Origin: Diphasiastrum complanatum
Taxonomy: Eukaryota; Streptophyta; Lycopodiopsida; Lycopodiales; Lycopodiaceae
Direction: 5' to 3'
Length of the DNA: 64,000 nucleotides
NCBI GenBank assembly: GCA_029204225.1
Contig: CM055100.1
Span: 47,843,666 to 47,907,665, forward strand
Shown here: positions 22,921 to 33,937 of the stretch, in pieces
Layout of the letters: every line of letters begins with the position of its first letter
Numbering within the stretch: the stretch's first letter is position 1
The notes under the pieces: generated by a model
Told to the model about the DNA's origin: nothing
Database searches by the model: none
Seen by the model: only the letters and a program-made list of their open reading frames with translations
Translations under genes and position numbers: made by a program

Positions 22921-24105
22921 TATATACTGAGTCACAATCTTGCACTTTCTGTGAGTTGTTCAGATGCTAATTTATGGCATCAAAGATTAGGTAAAACATG
23001 CGTTCAATCTTGTATATGCATCATAACAAAATGGTCAAGGACATGAATATAAACGCTATTACTATAGCTAATCAATCTGTTTGTGAAAATTGCTTACTAG
23101 GGAACCAACCTAGAACTAGATTTCCAAGAAGACAAGCCAAAAGGACGAAGTCCATTTTGTCACTGATACACAGTGACTTATGTGGTCCTATGAGCGTACC
23201 TTCCTTGGATCAAGCTCTATATTTTATTACATTCATTGATGACTACTCCGGATTTACTAGAGTCATGTTCATAAAAAACAAGTTAGAAGCGTTCAATTGC
23301 TTCAAAGAATTCAAGCAATATGCTGAGAATCAGACTGGTCAGAGAATCAAGGCCTTACGGTCTACTTCAGGGGGAGAGTACTTATCAAATGATATGAAGA
23401 ACTACCTATCTTCATGTGGCGTGCACCATCAGTTTACTACGAGCTACACTCCACAACAGAACAGAGTAGCTGAGCGGAAGAACCGCACATTGTTGGAAGC
23501 TGCACGATCCATGACAGTCAACGCGCATTTGCCCATAATAGCACTATACATTGATGATTCTCTAATCAACAGCAATTTAAATCAGTTACTACTAGAAACC
23601 AAATCTCTGTTTTCATCAAAATTCGAGATGACTGATTTAGGTCCAGTCCATTACCTACTTGGAATGGAGATTCACAGAGATCGTGCGAGCAGAAGGATCA
23701 CCATAAGCCAACAATCTTACCTAATCAATTTACTTTGCAGATACGGCATGGAGGATTGCAAACCCATAGATACTCCTATGGATCCAAGATGCAAGCTATT
23801 CAAAGACATGTGCCCCACAACAAAGGCAGATCAACAAGAAATGTGCAAGTACCCCTATCAATCAGTCATAGGTTCTATCATGTACTCTATGATCTGCACA
23901 CGGCCTAATCTTGCATATGTTGTAAGCACATTGTCACAATTCATGTCCAATCCAGGCCTACAACACTGGAAAGCCCTGCAAAGAGTTCTGAAGTACATTC
24001 AAGCCTCAAAGCAATGTGCCTTGAGTTACAACAGAAATACAGAAGCTGCACTCTCATTGATTACCTATTCAAATTCCGATTGGGCAGGAGACGTGGATAC
24101 TAGGA
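22918..24105 (+). mobile_element. Copia C, pol half with internal deletion
   Basis: Starts with the pre-integrase WHQRLG (frame-shifted), then the integrase zinc region NQSVCENCLLGNQPR, the catalytic-core start HSDLCGPM, IDDYSGFTRVMF and SYTPQQNRVAERKNR. At about 23530 the frame jumps in phase from integrase (RSMTVNAH) to the reverse transcriptase YIDD region (ALYIDDSLI). It then runs through SSKFEMTDLGPVHYLLGMEI, YQSVIGSIMY and RNase H SNSDWAGDVDTR. The first RT motifs and integrase C-terminus are deleted, leaving a 395-codon open frame that looks like an intact ORF but is a deletion fusion. Confidence 0.8.
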
Positions 24106-24111
24106 TGCAAA

Positions 24112-25015
24112 AAATGCAACACTTACATGCAGTTTCTGACAAACGACAATTAGGGCAAAAAGTGACACTGCATTTTTACATGTAGTTTCTGACAGGCAAA
24201 AAACTTGACACTACAGTTTTACACGAGATACTACACAGGCGACACTCTACATAAATACACAGTATTCCATGTACATACTGTCTACGTACGCTTCAATAAC
24301 AACTGTTCAAATCAGGCAGTTAATCAACTATTAAGCAATCTTGTAAATGTAAAGATAGAATAATACAACATCTTCCAATTGCTATAAATGTAAATGAGTG
24401 ATGAAGATATTATACATAAGTCATTATAAGTCGTCTTATATCAGAGGATGATCTGACAGAGATACAACGACCAGAACGGGTCTTTCAATAGCTAACTCCT
24501 CAGAGTTAGTGATTATATATATAGAGAGAGAGATATTCAGAATGTTAGCAATTGTTTTGAATCTGTAAGTAGGATCACGCGCTTATCAACGCAATTGTAT
24601 TGTGATCTGATCGTTATTACTACAACTTTATTATATAGATTCGCTATTGTTCTACATCCTTTTGCATTCTTGTTGAATGATAATGACTCTCACTCCTCTT
24701 ACACAAACATTATTATCATAGAATTGTATGGCTATCTTTGATGCCTAAATTGATTCTACATTCTCTTCATATAAGGTTATCAATAATAGAGGATTGCATG
24801 GCTGTCTTAGATGCCTAATCGTTTTTCCGCAATCTCTCTTTCACGGCAGTCTAAGACTCCTACACTGATAATCTGATTCAACGCAAAAGAACAGCTCATA
24901 ACTCCATTCTCTAAGTAATCCACGATCCTGTTATTAAGAATTTTGTTTCATCAATTGACATCAATCTAAATGTCCACCGATGTGGTATCAGAGTTGATGA
25001 TTTCTATTTTTTCCT
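24112..25015 (+). mobile_element. C-type LTR with primer-binding site
   Basis: About 870 bp closely similar to 37930-38790 (shared words include TTTTTACATGTAGTTTCTGA and TATATATAGAGAGAGAGAT). It is followed by TGGTATCAGAG at 24983-24993, the initiator tRNA-Met primer site, and a leader (TTGATGATTTCT) matching the minus-strand leader at 29341-29362. It directly follows the truncated copia C pol and is cut at about 25015 by copia A sequence in the other orientation. Confidence 0.7.
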
Positions 25016-25985
25016 TGTTTCATCTACACATGTAATTTCATCAAAATAGGTTAGAAAAGCATAGTTTGTACCTTCAACCACTTGCTTACCCTTTTCATCA
25101 TATGTGAGCCTTGAAGTTTTTTGCCTTAACCTTGTGTCCTCCTTGGCTTTTGACTGAAAGATGCCTCTTCACCATCACCATCCAAAGTATCATCAACATT
25201 GTCATCAACATAAATAATGTTAGATCCAATAACCACATCACCATTAGAATCAACCTTTAGCATGTTTCCTTCATAAAAAATGACATCTCTTCCTATGACC
25301 ACTTTCTTAGTTGAAGGAATGTAAACTTTGTTACCCTTCCTCACCTCACTATAACCAACAAATATACCTATCTTTGAATATGGATCCTCCTTTGTCCTAT
25401 CATCAAGGGTAATGTTGATATAACATACACATCCAAAAGTTTTGAGATACTTGACACTTGGCCTCCTACAAATAGAATCTCAAAAGGTGTCTTTTCATTC
25501 AAAACAACCCTTGGCCACCTATTACATAAATAATTGGCACACAACAAAGTTTCACCCCAAAAAGGTTTAGGGCACCTAACCTCATTTTTTATCCCATTTG
25601 CAACACAAAATGCTTTGAACTTGGTAGAAATGTACTCAGCACCATTGTCACTTCTCCAACACTTGATTTTGGTGTTGAATAGGAACTCCCTCGCAATCTT
25701 GCACTTGAAAAAGACATCATACACCTCATCCTTGCTCTTTAGTAGATACACCCAGCAAAATCTACTAACATCATCAATAAATGTCACATACATCTTAGCA
25801 CCACCATTGCTAATTGTAGTAATACCATGAATATCCAAATGCACTAGTTGGAAAGGCTTACTAGATCTAGATATAGATCTCTTATAAGGTAATTCATGTG
25901 ACTTTGATAAAGCACATTGCTCACAAACATGATTCATGCTAGTTAGAAATTTGGGAAGACAAAAAACAATGTGCCTCGTTGTCAT
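25016..25985 (-). mobile_element. Copia A, 3' half: integrase and linker
   Basis: Starts at 25985, immediately beside the CATAA duplication, with LPKFLTSMNHVCEQCALSKS (integrase zinc region). Then come HLDIHGITTISNGG, FIDDVSRFCWVYLLKSK, KCWRSDNGAEYIS and, after a frame break near 25490, the C-terminal linker KVYIPSTKKVVIGRDVIFYE. It continues the frame of 14155-14618 but in reverse orientation. It ends near 25020 before the reverse transcriptase. Non-functional. Confidence 0.8.
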
Positions 25986-26473
25986 AACAGTTAGAAATCA
26001 GTTTTGATATTGATTCATTATTATAAGCTTCAAATGTGATATTGTAATAAATGTAGAGTTAGTCAGTTTACTCTTTTTAGTAGTGATCAGGACGTGACCC
26101 ACTATTGTCATATCAGCGGGCACTGATCCCGTAGCCGGCTACTTGGGTTAGCCGAGTAGCCACACGTAGGAAGAAATTAGCCTGTACAGTGATTTTGAGT
26201 TCATTATGCTATACTTAGGGGCATGTCCTGGGTTTGTCAGTATATGTGACCATATTGGGCCTAACTCTAGTTTGGCAGGTGGTAGGCCAATTTAGTGACA
26301 CCTGTTGAGCCCATGTAGTTTGGGGCTTTGCTATATGTACAGTGTTTCTTCGTAATAGACTTAACTTTTGTTGTGCCATCTTTGAGAGCTTGTAAAGAGT
26401 GGCTATGGTGATTGTGTGATGTGATCTGCATACTACACTAGATTCTATCAAAATTTCAACTTGGTATCAGAGC
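25983..26473 (+). mobile_element. B-type LTR (5' LTR) with primer-binding site
   Basis: CATAA (25983-25987) is the target duplication. The LTR runs about 25988-26460 (edges CAGTTAGAAATC and AAATTTCAAC). TGGTATCAGAGC at 26462-26473 is the initiator tRNA-Met primer site. It is the inverted partner of 14619-15090. With the polypurine tract at that copy, the two LTRs define one retrotransposon B inserted into copia A and later split by inversion. Confidence 0.8.
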
Positions 26474-27921
26474 GTCAGGGTGATGTAGGTATGCACGATC
26501 CGGTGAAGCTATGGGATAGCGTCTTTCACCAAGAGAAATAGCACTCAAAGAGTCTCAGGAGACAGGACTCCATGGCCAGAACTCTCTCAGTAGTTCGGTG
26601 ATTGTTGAGCGGAGCGGATCGTAAGAAAAAATAGGGCAGTGGCAACTCAAAGCTGAGTGGATTTTGCAATCCATTTATAGTGGGAAGAGAAAGAAGCAAT
26701 TTTGGGAACTGGCAAAAAGTGGCCTAGTTGAAGAAAAACGCAAAGTCACGGATCTTTCTCTGTACTTGATGGAATTGGGCACTGTAAATTGCTACCCATG
26801 AAGGTTCTACTGAGGCCAAGCTAATCCTAGAAGAATGGAGTCAGCCATGAAGCATGTCAAGAGCAATTGCCTTTCTCTCAGGCTATGGAAGGAAAAAGCC
26901 TGCTAGGGTTTACAGTCTAAAAACCGAAGAGTTATCTCAATAGGAAACCTTTTGTGGTCCTGTAACTAGTTGAAGATGGGCATTTTTGGAGGGCGACCTC
27001 AGTCAAGTGGAATGCTGCAAGATGAATCCCAGAACAAGTCTGAGAGACACGCAAGAAAATTGCATTTCTTGACAACTAGGGTTTCTATTGATAAGTTCAT
27101 GGATCTTTCTTCATTGTCAGTGTTTTTCAGATTGGTGAAATCACAGTGAAGGTCGCACTGGCAAGACGAAATGGCTTGGAGATGGTCGTGGATGGCCGCG
27201 GCCTATAGAAGGAGGCTTGAAGTTTCGAAGTGCAAAAATGAAAAAACTTCATTAAAAAAATTTCATATTGAAATGGAAATTGGGATCGGCTTGAAATATG
27301 GGCTAGCTTGGAGGTACACACATTTTGGCGATCACAGGTGATGGAAGTGCGAGGTGGTGCCAGTTGGAAGCCATTGGGCAAGATAGCGGACTTGCATTGG
27401 ACGAGCTGTGTGTGGGACACGCAGAGGATGAAGAAGAGTCAATAATCACACTTTGGATGCTCTTGGCGAGTGGTGAGTGTGATGATTTTGCGGTTTTGCA
27501 GTCCGTAAGTCAATTTTGATTAAGTCATTGTAGCTGTGGAGCAGTGTATAAGGTTTGTCATCGAAGAGATACACTTCAACTGCCAGTTTGGATAAGTCAA
27601 GTCAATTTGCCATATCAGTATTGCATCAGGGATGCAGATTTCAGTGATGATAGGGTGCAAATCATTTGGTTTGGGCCATGAAAGATCTCACAGGGTCAGT
27701 TGGAGGGATATAAAATATTGTTCTTTTCGTAACCAATGGAGGGAATATTTTTGAATTTAGTCAAGTTATACTACGAACTGTTAACAATTCTTAACTGTGA
27801 CTATAGACACTGTGGTTAGATCATTGGGAGTTGGGGAGGCCTTGGAGTGGTGTGGGCAAGCAAATAAATAATATTGTTTTATTTATTTTGATATTTTTGT
27901 ATATCCTACATGGCATTCCTT
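26474..27921 (+). mobile_element. B-element leader and junction DNA, non-coding
   Basis: Follows the B primer-binding site. No gag frame is recognisable. The short frames at 27127-27519 show no motif. The last about 80-100 bp before 27922 may be the inner flank of the terminal repeat. The exact boundary is not visible. Confidence 0.35.
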
Positions 27922-27956
27922 AAAGGGTCTTTTTGATATTGAGAACTCCTCTAATG
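27922..27956 (+). repeat. Terminal repeat of the gene block, copy 2
   Basis: Identical over 35 bases to 22886-22920 and in the same orientation. Its outer edge meets the end of the copia C protease frame (minus strand), exactly where copy 1 meets the start of the missing half. Two direct-oriented copies at matching insertion points imply that the two halves were inverted relative to each other after the insertion. Confidence 0.7.
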
Positions 27957-29365
27957 CAAATTTTCTTCTCTAAAAGTAGAGAGGATTTCTTTTGAATTCT
28001 CATCTAAAATAGTACATCGGTTGGCAGTGAACAAAGCTCTATAGCCCTGATCTGTAATCTTGCTAATAGACAATAGGTTCTTTGTTAACTTGGGTACATA
28101 AAGTACACCATTAAGCTGCCTAGTGATGCCATCAGAGAATTGTAGTCGAATAGAGCCTTGGCCTTCGACTTGATGTGAACTGGAGTCACCAAAAAAGATA
28201 TACTTTGATTCTGTAGCTGTGAGTGTAGAGAAAAGGTCTTTGCATGGCGTCATGTGCTGAGAAGCACCTGAATCGAGATACCATTGAAGGGCATCTCTAC
28301 TGGGTTGATCTTGTACCATCAGCGCTTTATCACCATCTTGCGAACCTCTAACTATGTCAGAGTTGCCTTCTTGTTGTTGCTGCATCTTCTTCCTCGCTTC
28401 ATTGTGCTTGAGGACGCGACAGTCTTTGATGTCGTGGTTGGTTCTTTTGTAGTATCTACAAAATAGCTTGGTCTTGGATGATGATTAACTGTGTTGCTGT
28501 TGTTGTGGTTGTGATGCTACTGGTTGTTCTGTCTTTGTCTTCTTATCCTTGAAGTCTTTCTTCTTCTTGGATTGCTGTTTGTTTGAGTAAAGTGCCATGG
28601 ATTTGGTACTTGTTGTCGTAGACAAGCTTTTCCTCCTAACTTCTTCCTGCAACAAACTTGCTATCAATTTTTGGAGAGAAAGCCCAGGAGTATTGCTAAG
28701 GAGCAATACTAAATTGTCGTAGGAGGATGGAAGACTGGCAAGAAGAGACATGGTAGAGTGTTATTCTGAGATAGGCAAACCTATTGCAGCCAACTGGTTT
28801 AGCAACTGTTTGAACTCATTCAGATGGTCGCTAACTGAGGTGCCTTCAGTCATTCTAAGTGTCAGTACCTTCTTCCTCAAAAAGAGACGAGTGGAAACAT
28901 ATGAGGTCTCGTAGATGCTTGTACGGATGTCCCATGCTTCTTTGGAGATGGTGTTGTTTGATACATGAGCAATCTGAGTATCCTTCAGATTCAGGGATAC
29001 AATGACAAGTGCTTTGCCATCGTGTGCTTCCCATGCTGGAAGCAGTTCAGGTTCTGCCGGTTTGGCTATTGAATCATTTACGCATCCCCAAAGCTCCTTC
29101 TCGATCAAGATCATCCTCATCTTAAATTTCCACATGTGAAAGTCATCTTCGTTGAATTTGTTGATCAAGCGGATCTCTGAGGTTGAACCTTCCATTGTAA
29201 TCGAGTAGCAGAGATAAAACACAAATTGAATGAACCAGTTTTATAGAACTAGAACGTATTAAGTTCTATTATAAGTCCTAGAATCTAATGATCTGATAAA
29301 CCTGTGGCTCTTATACCACTTTTGTGGGATGCGAGAAATAGAAATTATCAACTCTGATATCATGG
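27954..29365 (-). mobile_element. Copia C, gag-protease half with primer-binding site
   Basis: Minus-strand gag starts at the ATG at 29194 (MEGSTSEIRLINKF, UBN2-type gag with FHMWKFKMRMIL). It continues LLASLPSSYDNLV, a lysine-rich linker and a decayed zinc-knuckle region near 28480-28400. Protease follows: WYLDSGASQHMTPC, KYIFFGDSS, LYVPKLTKNLLSISKI. The frame runs into the terminal repeat and stops at 27953. A primer-site relic (TGATATCAGAG) lies upstream at 29352-29362. Two or three frame breaks lie in gag. Confidence 0.8.
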
Positions 29366-29379
29366 TAGACAATTTACAA

Positions 29380-30968
29380 TATGATTATGTCGTTGCAGGA
29401 ACTATTGCCAACCCTCCTAAAATTAGATACTCTTGTTATGATTGTCACTTACTCACTCGACCTTCTAGAACACAAGAAACACATTGATTATGTACCATTA
29501 TGTGAAATTCTTTTAGGAGAAGAGCAAGTGACTTAAGAATGTTCAAAATCTCAGAAGACGAAGCTCTTAGTGAATTATGCAAAGAGTCTCTTGAAGGAAT
29601 TGAAAAATGTCAGTCAAAACAATGATACAATTGTTAAAAAAATTAAATTTTATTCGAAGAAGCAAGAAGGGACTATAGAGTTGAAATCACCAAGGGTGAT
29701 TCCACACATGTGGAGTCCATTCCCACATGTGAAGGATAGCCTAGGTTGGCTAGTACATAACCTCAAAGGCTAATAAGGCAAATAGTCAAGTTTTCAAAGT
29801 TAGAATTAACTTTTCTTCAATTTTAGGTTCTTTGGAGAGGTGCAATTTGATTGGATGGCTATAGATTTTGTATTTGACTTTAGGGGGGACAAAGGACAAG
29901 TCATATGGCTGTCTCACACGTGTGAAATAGGTCAAATCATCCCAAGCCTCATGCTTTATGTATACACTCATTTTGGAGCTCATTATGTAGACACAATTTT
30001 GGAGTTAAATTGAGAATTTTTCATGAAGCTTGACAAAGTGGATCAGAAAAGATCGAAGTTGCAAGTGATAAGAAGAAGGAAAAGGATGTGCCTCAATGTA
30101 AGCTACCGAAATGGTACATGAAGCTCATGGATGGCAAGGAAGGCAAGGTTGTCGAGTCTAGCAAAGAGGGAGAGCTACGATGTTTCATTAGGGAGAAGAT
30201 GGAACCTAATATATTTTAGGCTAATCTTGCACTGATGACCAACATCATTCAATCTATTGAACTCTCTTGCTTTGAGGAGGCCAAAGATTGAGAGATTTGG
30301 CAAAAAGCAATGCAAGAGGAGATTGATTCCATCAAATCCCAGGACACTTGGCAGATAGTGGATCTTCCAAAGGGCAAAAAATCCATTGGCAACAAATGAT
30401 TATACAAGACGAAGTATAATGTCGATAGAACTCTCACAAAACACAAAGGCAAGAATTGTAGTAAAGGGATATGCACAAAATGAGGATATTGATTACAAAG
30501 AGACATTTTCTCCCATAAGCAAGTGGAATACACTTTGTATGGTTATCGCCTTTGCGACATTGTTTGGATGGAATCTACATCAAATGGATGTAAAGTATGT
30601 CTTTCTAAATGAAAAACTTGATGAAGAAGTGTATATGGAGCAACCACGTGGTTTTGTGATACATGGCATGGAAGACAATGTATGTAAATTGAAGAAGGCC
30701 TTGTATGGATTAAAGCAGACACCTCGTGCTTGGTATAGCCACTTCAACGAGTATCTCCTACGTAGAAATTTGATATGCACTTCTTCAAATTTCAAATCTT
30801 TATTACTTTGCCCATGACTCTACCATCACACTGATTGTGCTACATGTAGATGACCTCCTAATTATAGATAATTATGAGGATTTGATTAGTGCAATCAAAA
30901 AGGATTTATCTTCTAGTTTTTATATGACTAACCTTGTATTGATGCACTATTGTTTGGGAGTGGAAGTT
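29380..30968 (+). mobile_element. Copia reverse transcriptase fragment
   Basis: Preceded by decayed sequence, a typical RT entry appears at about 30270-30420 (EEIDSIKSQDTWQIVDLPKG). It is followed by RIVVKGYAQNEDIDYKETFSP, LHQMDVKYVFLNEKLDEEVYM, CKLKKALYGLKQTPRAWY and the catalytic LHVDDLLI near 30840. It stops at LMHYCLGVEV, where an A-type LTR fragment begins. Frameshifts and stops make it a relic. It may be the missing RT of copia A. Confidence 0.75.
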
Positions 30969-31190
30969 TTTGGATTATTCTCCTATGATCCTATAGTAAT
31001 CTACATCTATTCATTTATACAACCCTGCAGTTTTTACTCATTTTTTTTATATAGTCTACAAAAATACACGAGAACCGAATAATAGGTAGCTACGACACTT
31101 GTCTATCGCAAGATTGCAAAAGGCTAACTAGATTGAGTTACAGCTCATTACGAAGATAACTAATTTTACTAAACTGGATAAGTGACTGTT
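30969..31190 (+). mobile_element. A-type LTR fragment (plus orientation)
   Basis: Starts GGATTATTCTCCTATGATCC and contains CATTACGAAGATAACTAA and AAACTGGATAAGTGA. It matches in reverse complement the LTR at 13540-13830. It is fused directly to the truncated RT. Confidence 0.6.
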
Positions 31191-31705
31191 GGAAATTAAG
31201 CTTCCAGTTTTCTCCTTGGAATTATGAATCTTTGTTTTGCTACCTGCATTTTTATCGTGTTTTTGAAAACAGATGCAGAACTGCAAAACTACTCTATTTC
31301 TGCGTGCAAACTTTCACTTGGTAAAATACACGGGATCTTGCACATAGTCCATAATTTGGATCAAAGAGTAACCAATTCTGATTCATTTCAACATTCGAAT
31401 GTCAAGAATCTGAAGTACATTGAAGGCCTGGCCACCTTTAATGTCTTCAACATCATTTGAGCCCTTTTACGGTTCAAAAGCGGTCCAAATGCAATCGACA
31501 ACAAAACTGCAACATGCCAAAGGCAACAGCTACGGTTTATGTGCTAAAGCAACAAGCCATTAAGCACTGCAAAGTCAATATTGCGAAGACCAAAGGAAAA
31601 TCGCAACACTACGGTTTTTTACGTGCTAAGGCAACAAGTCGTTAAGCACCACAAAGTCAAAACAACGAAGACTAAGGAAAACTGCAACCTACATGCTAAG
31701 GAAGA
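31191..31705. other. Unassigned repeat-derived DNA
   Basis: No gene is recognisable. The right part (from about 31570) contains diverged copies of the 39-bp unit annotated next. Confidence 0.4.
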
Positions 31706-31861
31706 CCGCCAAGCACCATTACGGTTTCTACGTGCAAAGGCCGACCGCCATGCACCACTACGGTTTCTATGTGCAAAGGCAAACTGCCATGCACCACTAT
31801 AGTTTCTACGTGCAAAGGCAAACCGCCAAGCACCACTGCGGTTTCTACATGCTAAGGCAAG
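31706..31861. repeat. 39-bp tandem repeat, four units
   Basis: Four 39-bp units, each starting C(C/T)GCCA(A/T)GCACCA and containing (A/G)GTTTCTACGTGC(A)AAGG. Diverged partial units lie on both sides (about 31600-31700 and 31862-31890). The length is a multiple of three, so open frames run through on both strands. There is no evidence that it is coding. Confidence 0.85.
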
Positions 31862-31889
31862 CCGCCAGGCACCTCCGAAGGGAAACCGC

Positions 31890-32889
31890 AAGGAGCCACT
31901 TTAGGGACCGAAAGGAACCGCCAAGGGCAACACTGAGTGAATCTTACGAAGACCAAGGGAGGACTCAACGAAACTACAATATGCCGCTACCGCAATGGCA
32001 ATGGTTTCTACGAAGACAAACGACACCGAACCACAAAGCCAACCTTACGGTTTAAGTGAAGACCAAAACCGCAAGAAAGCGCAATCTACGTCTTACGACA
32101 TACATTGCACCCATTACGAACTGCCAAGCCAATATTACGGTTCACTATGACTTCTACAACAACACAACTTCACGCTCCTGAAGCAGAGTTCAAATCCAAA
32201 TGATGTACATATGTCGTTGTACACTACTTCACGACCAAGTACACACGTAGAACTAAACTAATCTTGTAAATATGGATTAGTTAAATGCGATTATTGTAAC
32301 AAACGAGAACGTCATGTATAAATACATCTCCAGCTCTCATTAGCTGGTGTGCACAAGGGTGAAAGATTTAGCATATCTCTTACATCTCAATTTTAGGTTG
32401 TAGCATACAATTGTTACTCTTGTTTAATTACAAGTAGTTAATGTAATATACAAGCAACAGTTCTTCATCTGTGTCTTACGTAGATGTTTTGTATGTGTTG
32501 TGATCTGATTGCATTACTCTATTTTGCTTGATGCGCTTGTTTATTCACTCTGACAGATCACGGACGTCTCTGACTCCTCTGCATCTGATCAGACTACGGT
32601 CATCTCTGACGCTTGAGGAACAAGTGCAAAATCTCTGCACCATAGTTCTTCATTCCATAATTGAACATTCCAACTCTAATCATTGATAGTAACTCTTACA
32701 CTCTTCGATGGATGCGATCACCCTGATACTTGATAGCGCATTTGTTTTTAAAATCGGTCCTATATCGGGGTGAGAGCTATTCTGCACTATTTTCTTTCCT
32801 CCCGTTCGGATCGAACAATGGTAATAGAGCCTCTCGGCTTACTAGTTCTATCTCCTTCATTCGTTCCATCCATCCACCATTCCACCAGT
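31890..32889 (+). mobile_element. Presumed 5' LTR of copia D
   Basis: No coding sequence. A TATA-like TATAAATACA near 32318 and the primer-binding site immediately after 32889 suggest this is LTR sequence. The left edge is not resolved because no second copy of this LTR is in the window. Confidence 0.45.
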
Positions 32890-33905
32890 TGGTATCAGAG
32901 CTCGAGTTAAGTAAATCGAGAGTCTATCTATTTCAGTTACTGTCAACATGTCTTCTACAGATAACACTTCGTCTTCTTCATCTAATGAAGTTAGAGTCAT
33001 TGACAAGTTCAACGGATCTAACTTCTACATCTGGAAGTTGAAACTCCGGATGATGCTGATAGTAGACAGAGATCTTTGGGATGTTGTAGACGGGTCTGAC
33101 CCGCAACCAGACGACGCATCTTCTACTAGCAAAGGCTTGGAAGATGAAAGATCAAAAGGCCCTAGCGTCGATCACTGTAAATCTGGCTGACTCCCAGATT
33201 TCTCACGTTACCACCTACAAGTCCTGCAAGAAAGCACTAGACTTGTTATTTAATTTGTATGAGACTCAAGATAACCATGCGGTTACACCTTAGGAAAAAG
33301 TTCTTTACGTTGAGAATGTCTGATTCTACCACATCACTTTTCACATCAACAGCTGCAAGTCCATGTTGGATCAACTATTAGCCGTGGGATGTGCCATTTA
33401 AGATGATGACGCCGTAATGACCCTACTCTCTTCTTTTCTGAAGTCCTATGAGCACTTCGTTGTCATGATCTCCACACAGCTTGACCTGACACTTCAAAAG
33501 GTGATCGATCATCTACTTCAAGAGGAAATGCTGAGAAAGACCAACGATCTGTATGTCAAAGACAAGTCCCTGGCCCTATACACAAAGAAGAAGAACAATT
33601 CCAAGGACAAGAATCAGGTGCAGCAACATCAGAAGGCTTACACTCAAGCTGAGAACAATGAATTGTGAGAGAATGTCGCATCCGCATCTACAACAAGGCT
33701 AAGAAGCAACAACAACAACAACAACAGTCCAACTCCACCAATGCGATGGAGTTCAAGGAGAATATCTTTGATGACGACAAGCCATTAGATTTGGTAATGG
33801 CTTACAACAATAGTAGTAACAAAGACTATGATAGCTAATACCTGGACAGTGACACAACACAACACATGACACCCTGACAGGAGTGGTTTACAAAATACAT
33901 AGCTT
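32890..33905 (+). mobile_element. Copia D: primer site, gag and protease start
   Basis: TGGTATCAGAGC at 32890-32901, then gag from the ATG at 32948 (MSSTDNTSSSS, VRVIDKFNGSNFYIWKLKLR). Decayed middle gag follows (LLSSFLKSYEHFVVM, LQKVIDHLLQEEMLRK), then a glutamine-rich stretch and the protease motif YLDSDTTQHMTP near 33840. Protease is cut at about 33905-33937, where pol follows in the opposite orientation. Several frame breaks. Confidence 0.75.
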
Positions 33906-33937
33906 GTACCAGACCAATATTCATCTACCTCAGATAT

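Noticed and set aside
22998-24185. 395-codon plus-strand frame as an intact gene
   Set aside because: It is a deletion-fused copia pol fragment whose last 26 codons read into an LTR.
31619-31891. Minus-strand frame with 13-residue repeats (AWRFAFARRN type)
   Set aside because: It is the 39-bp tandem repeat read in an open phase. No start context, no splice links, and it is open on the other strand too.
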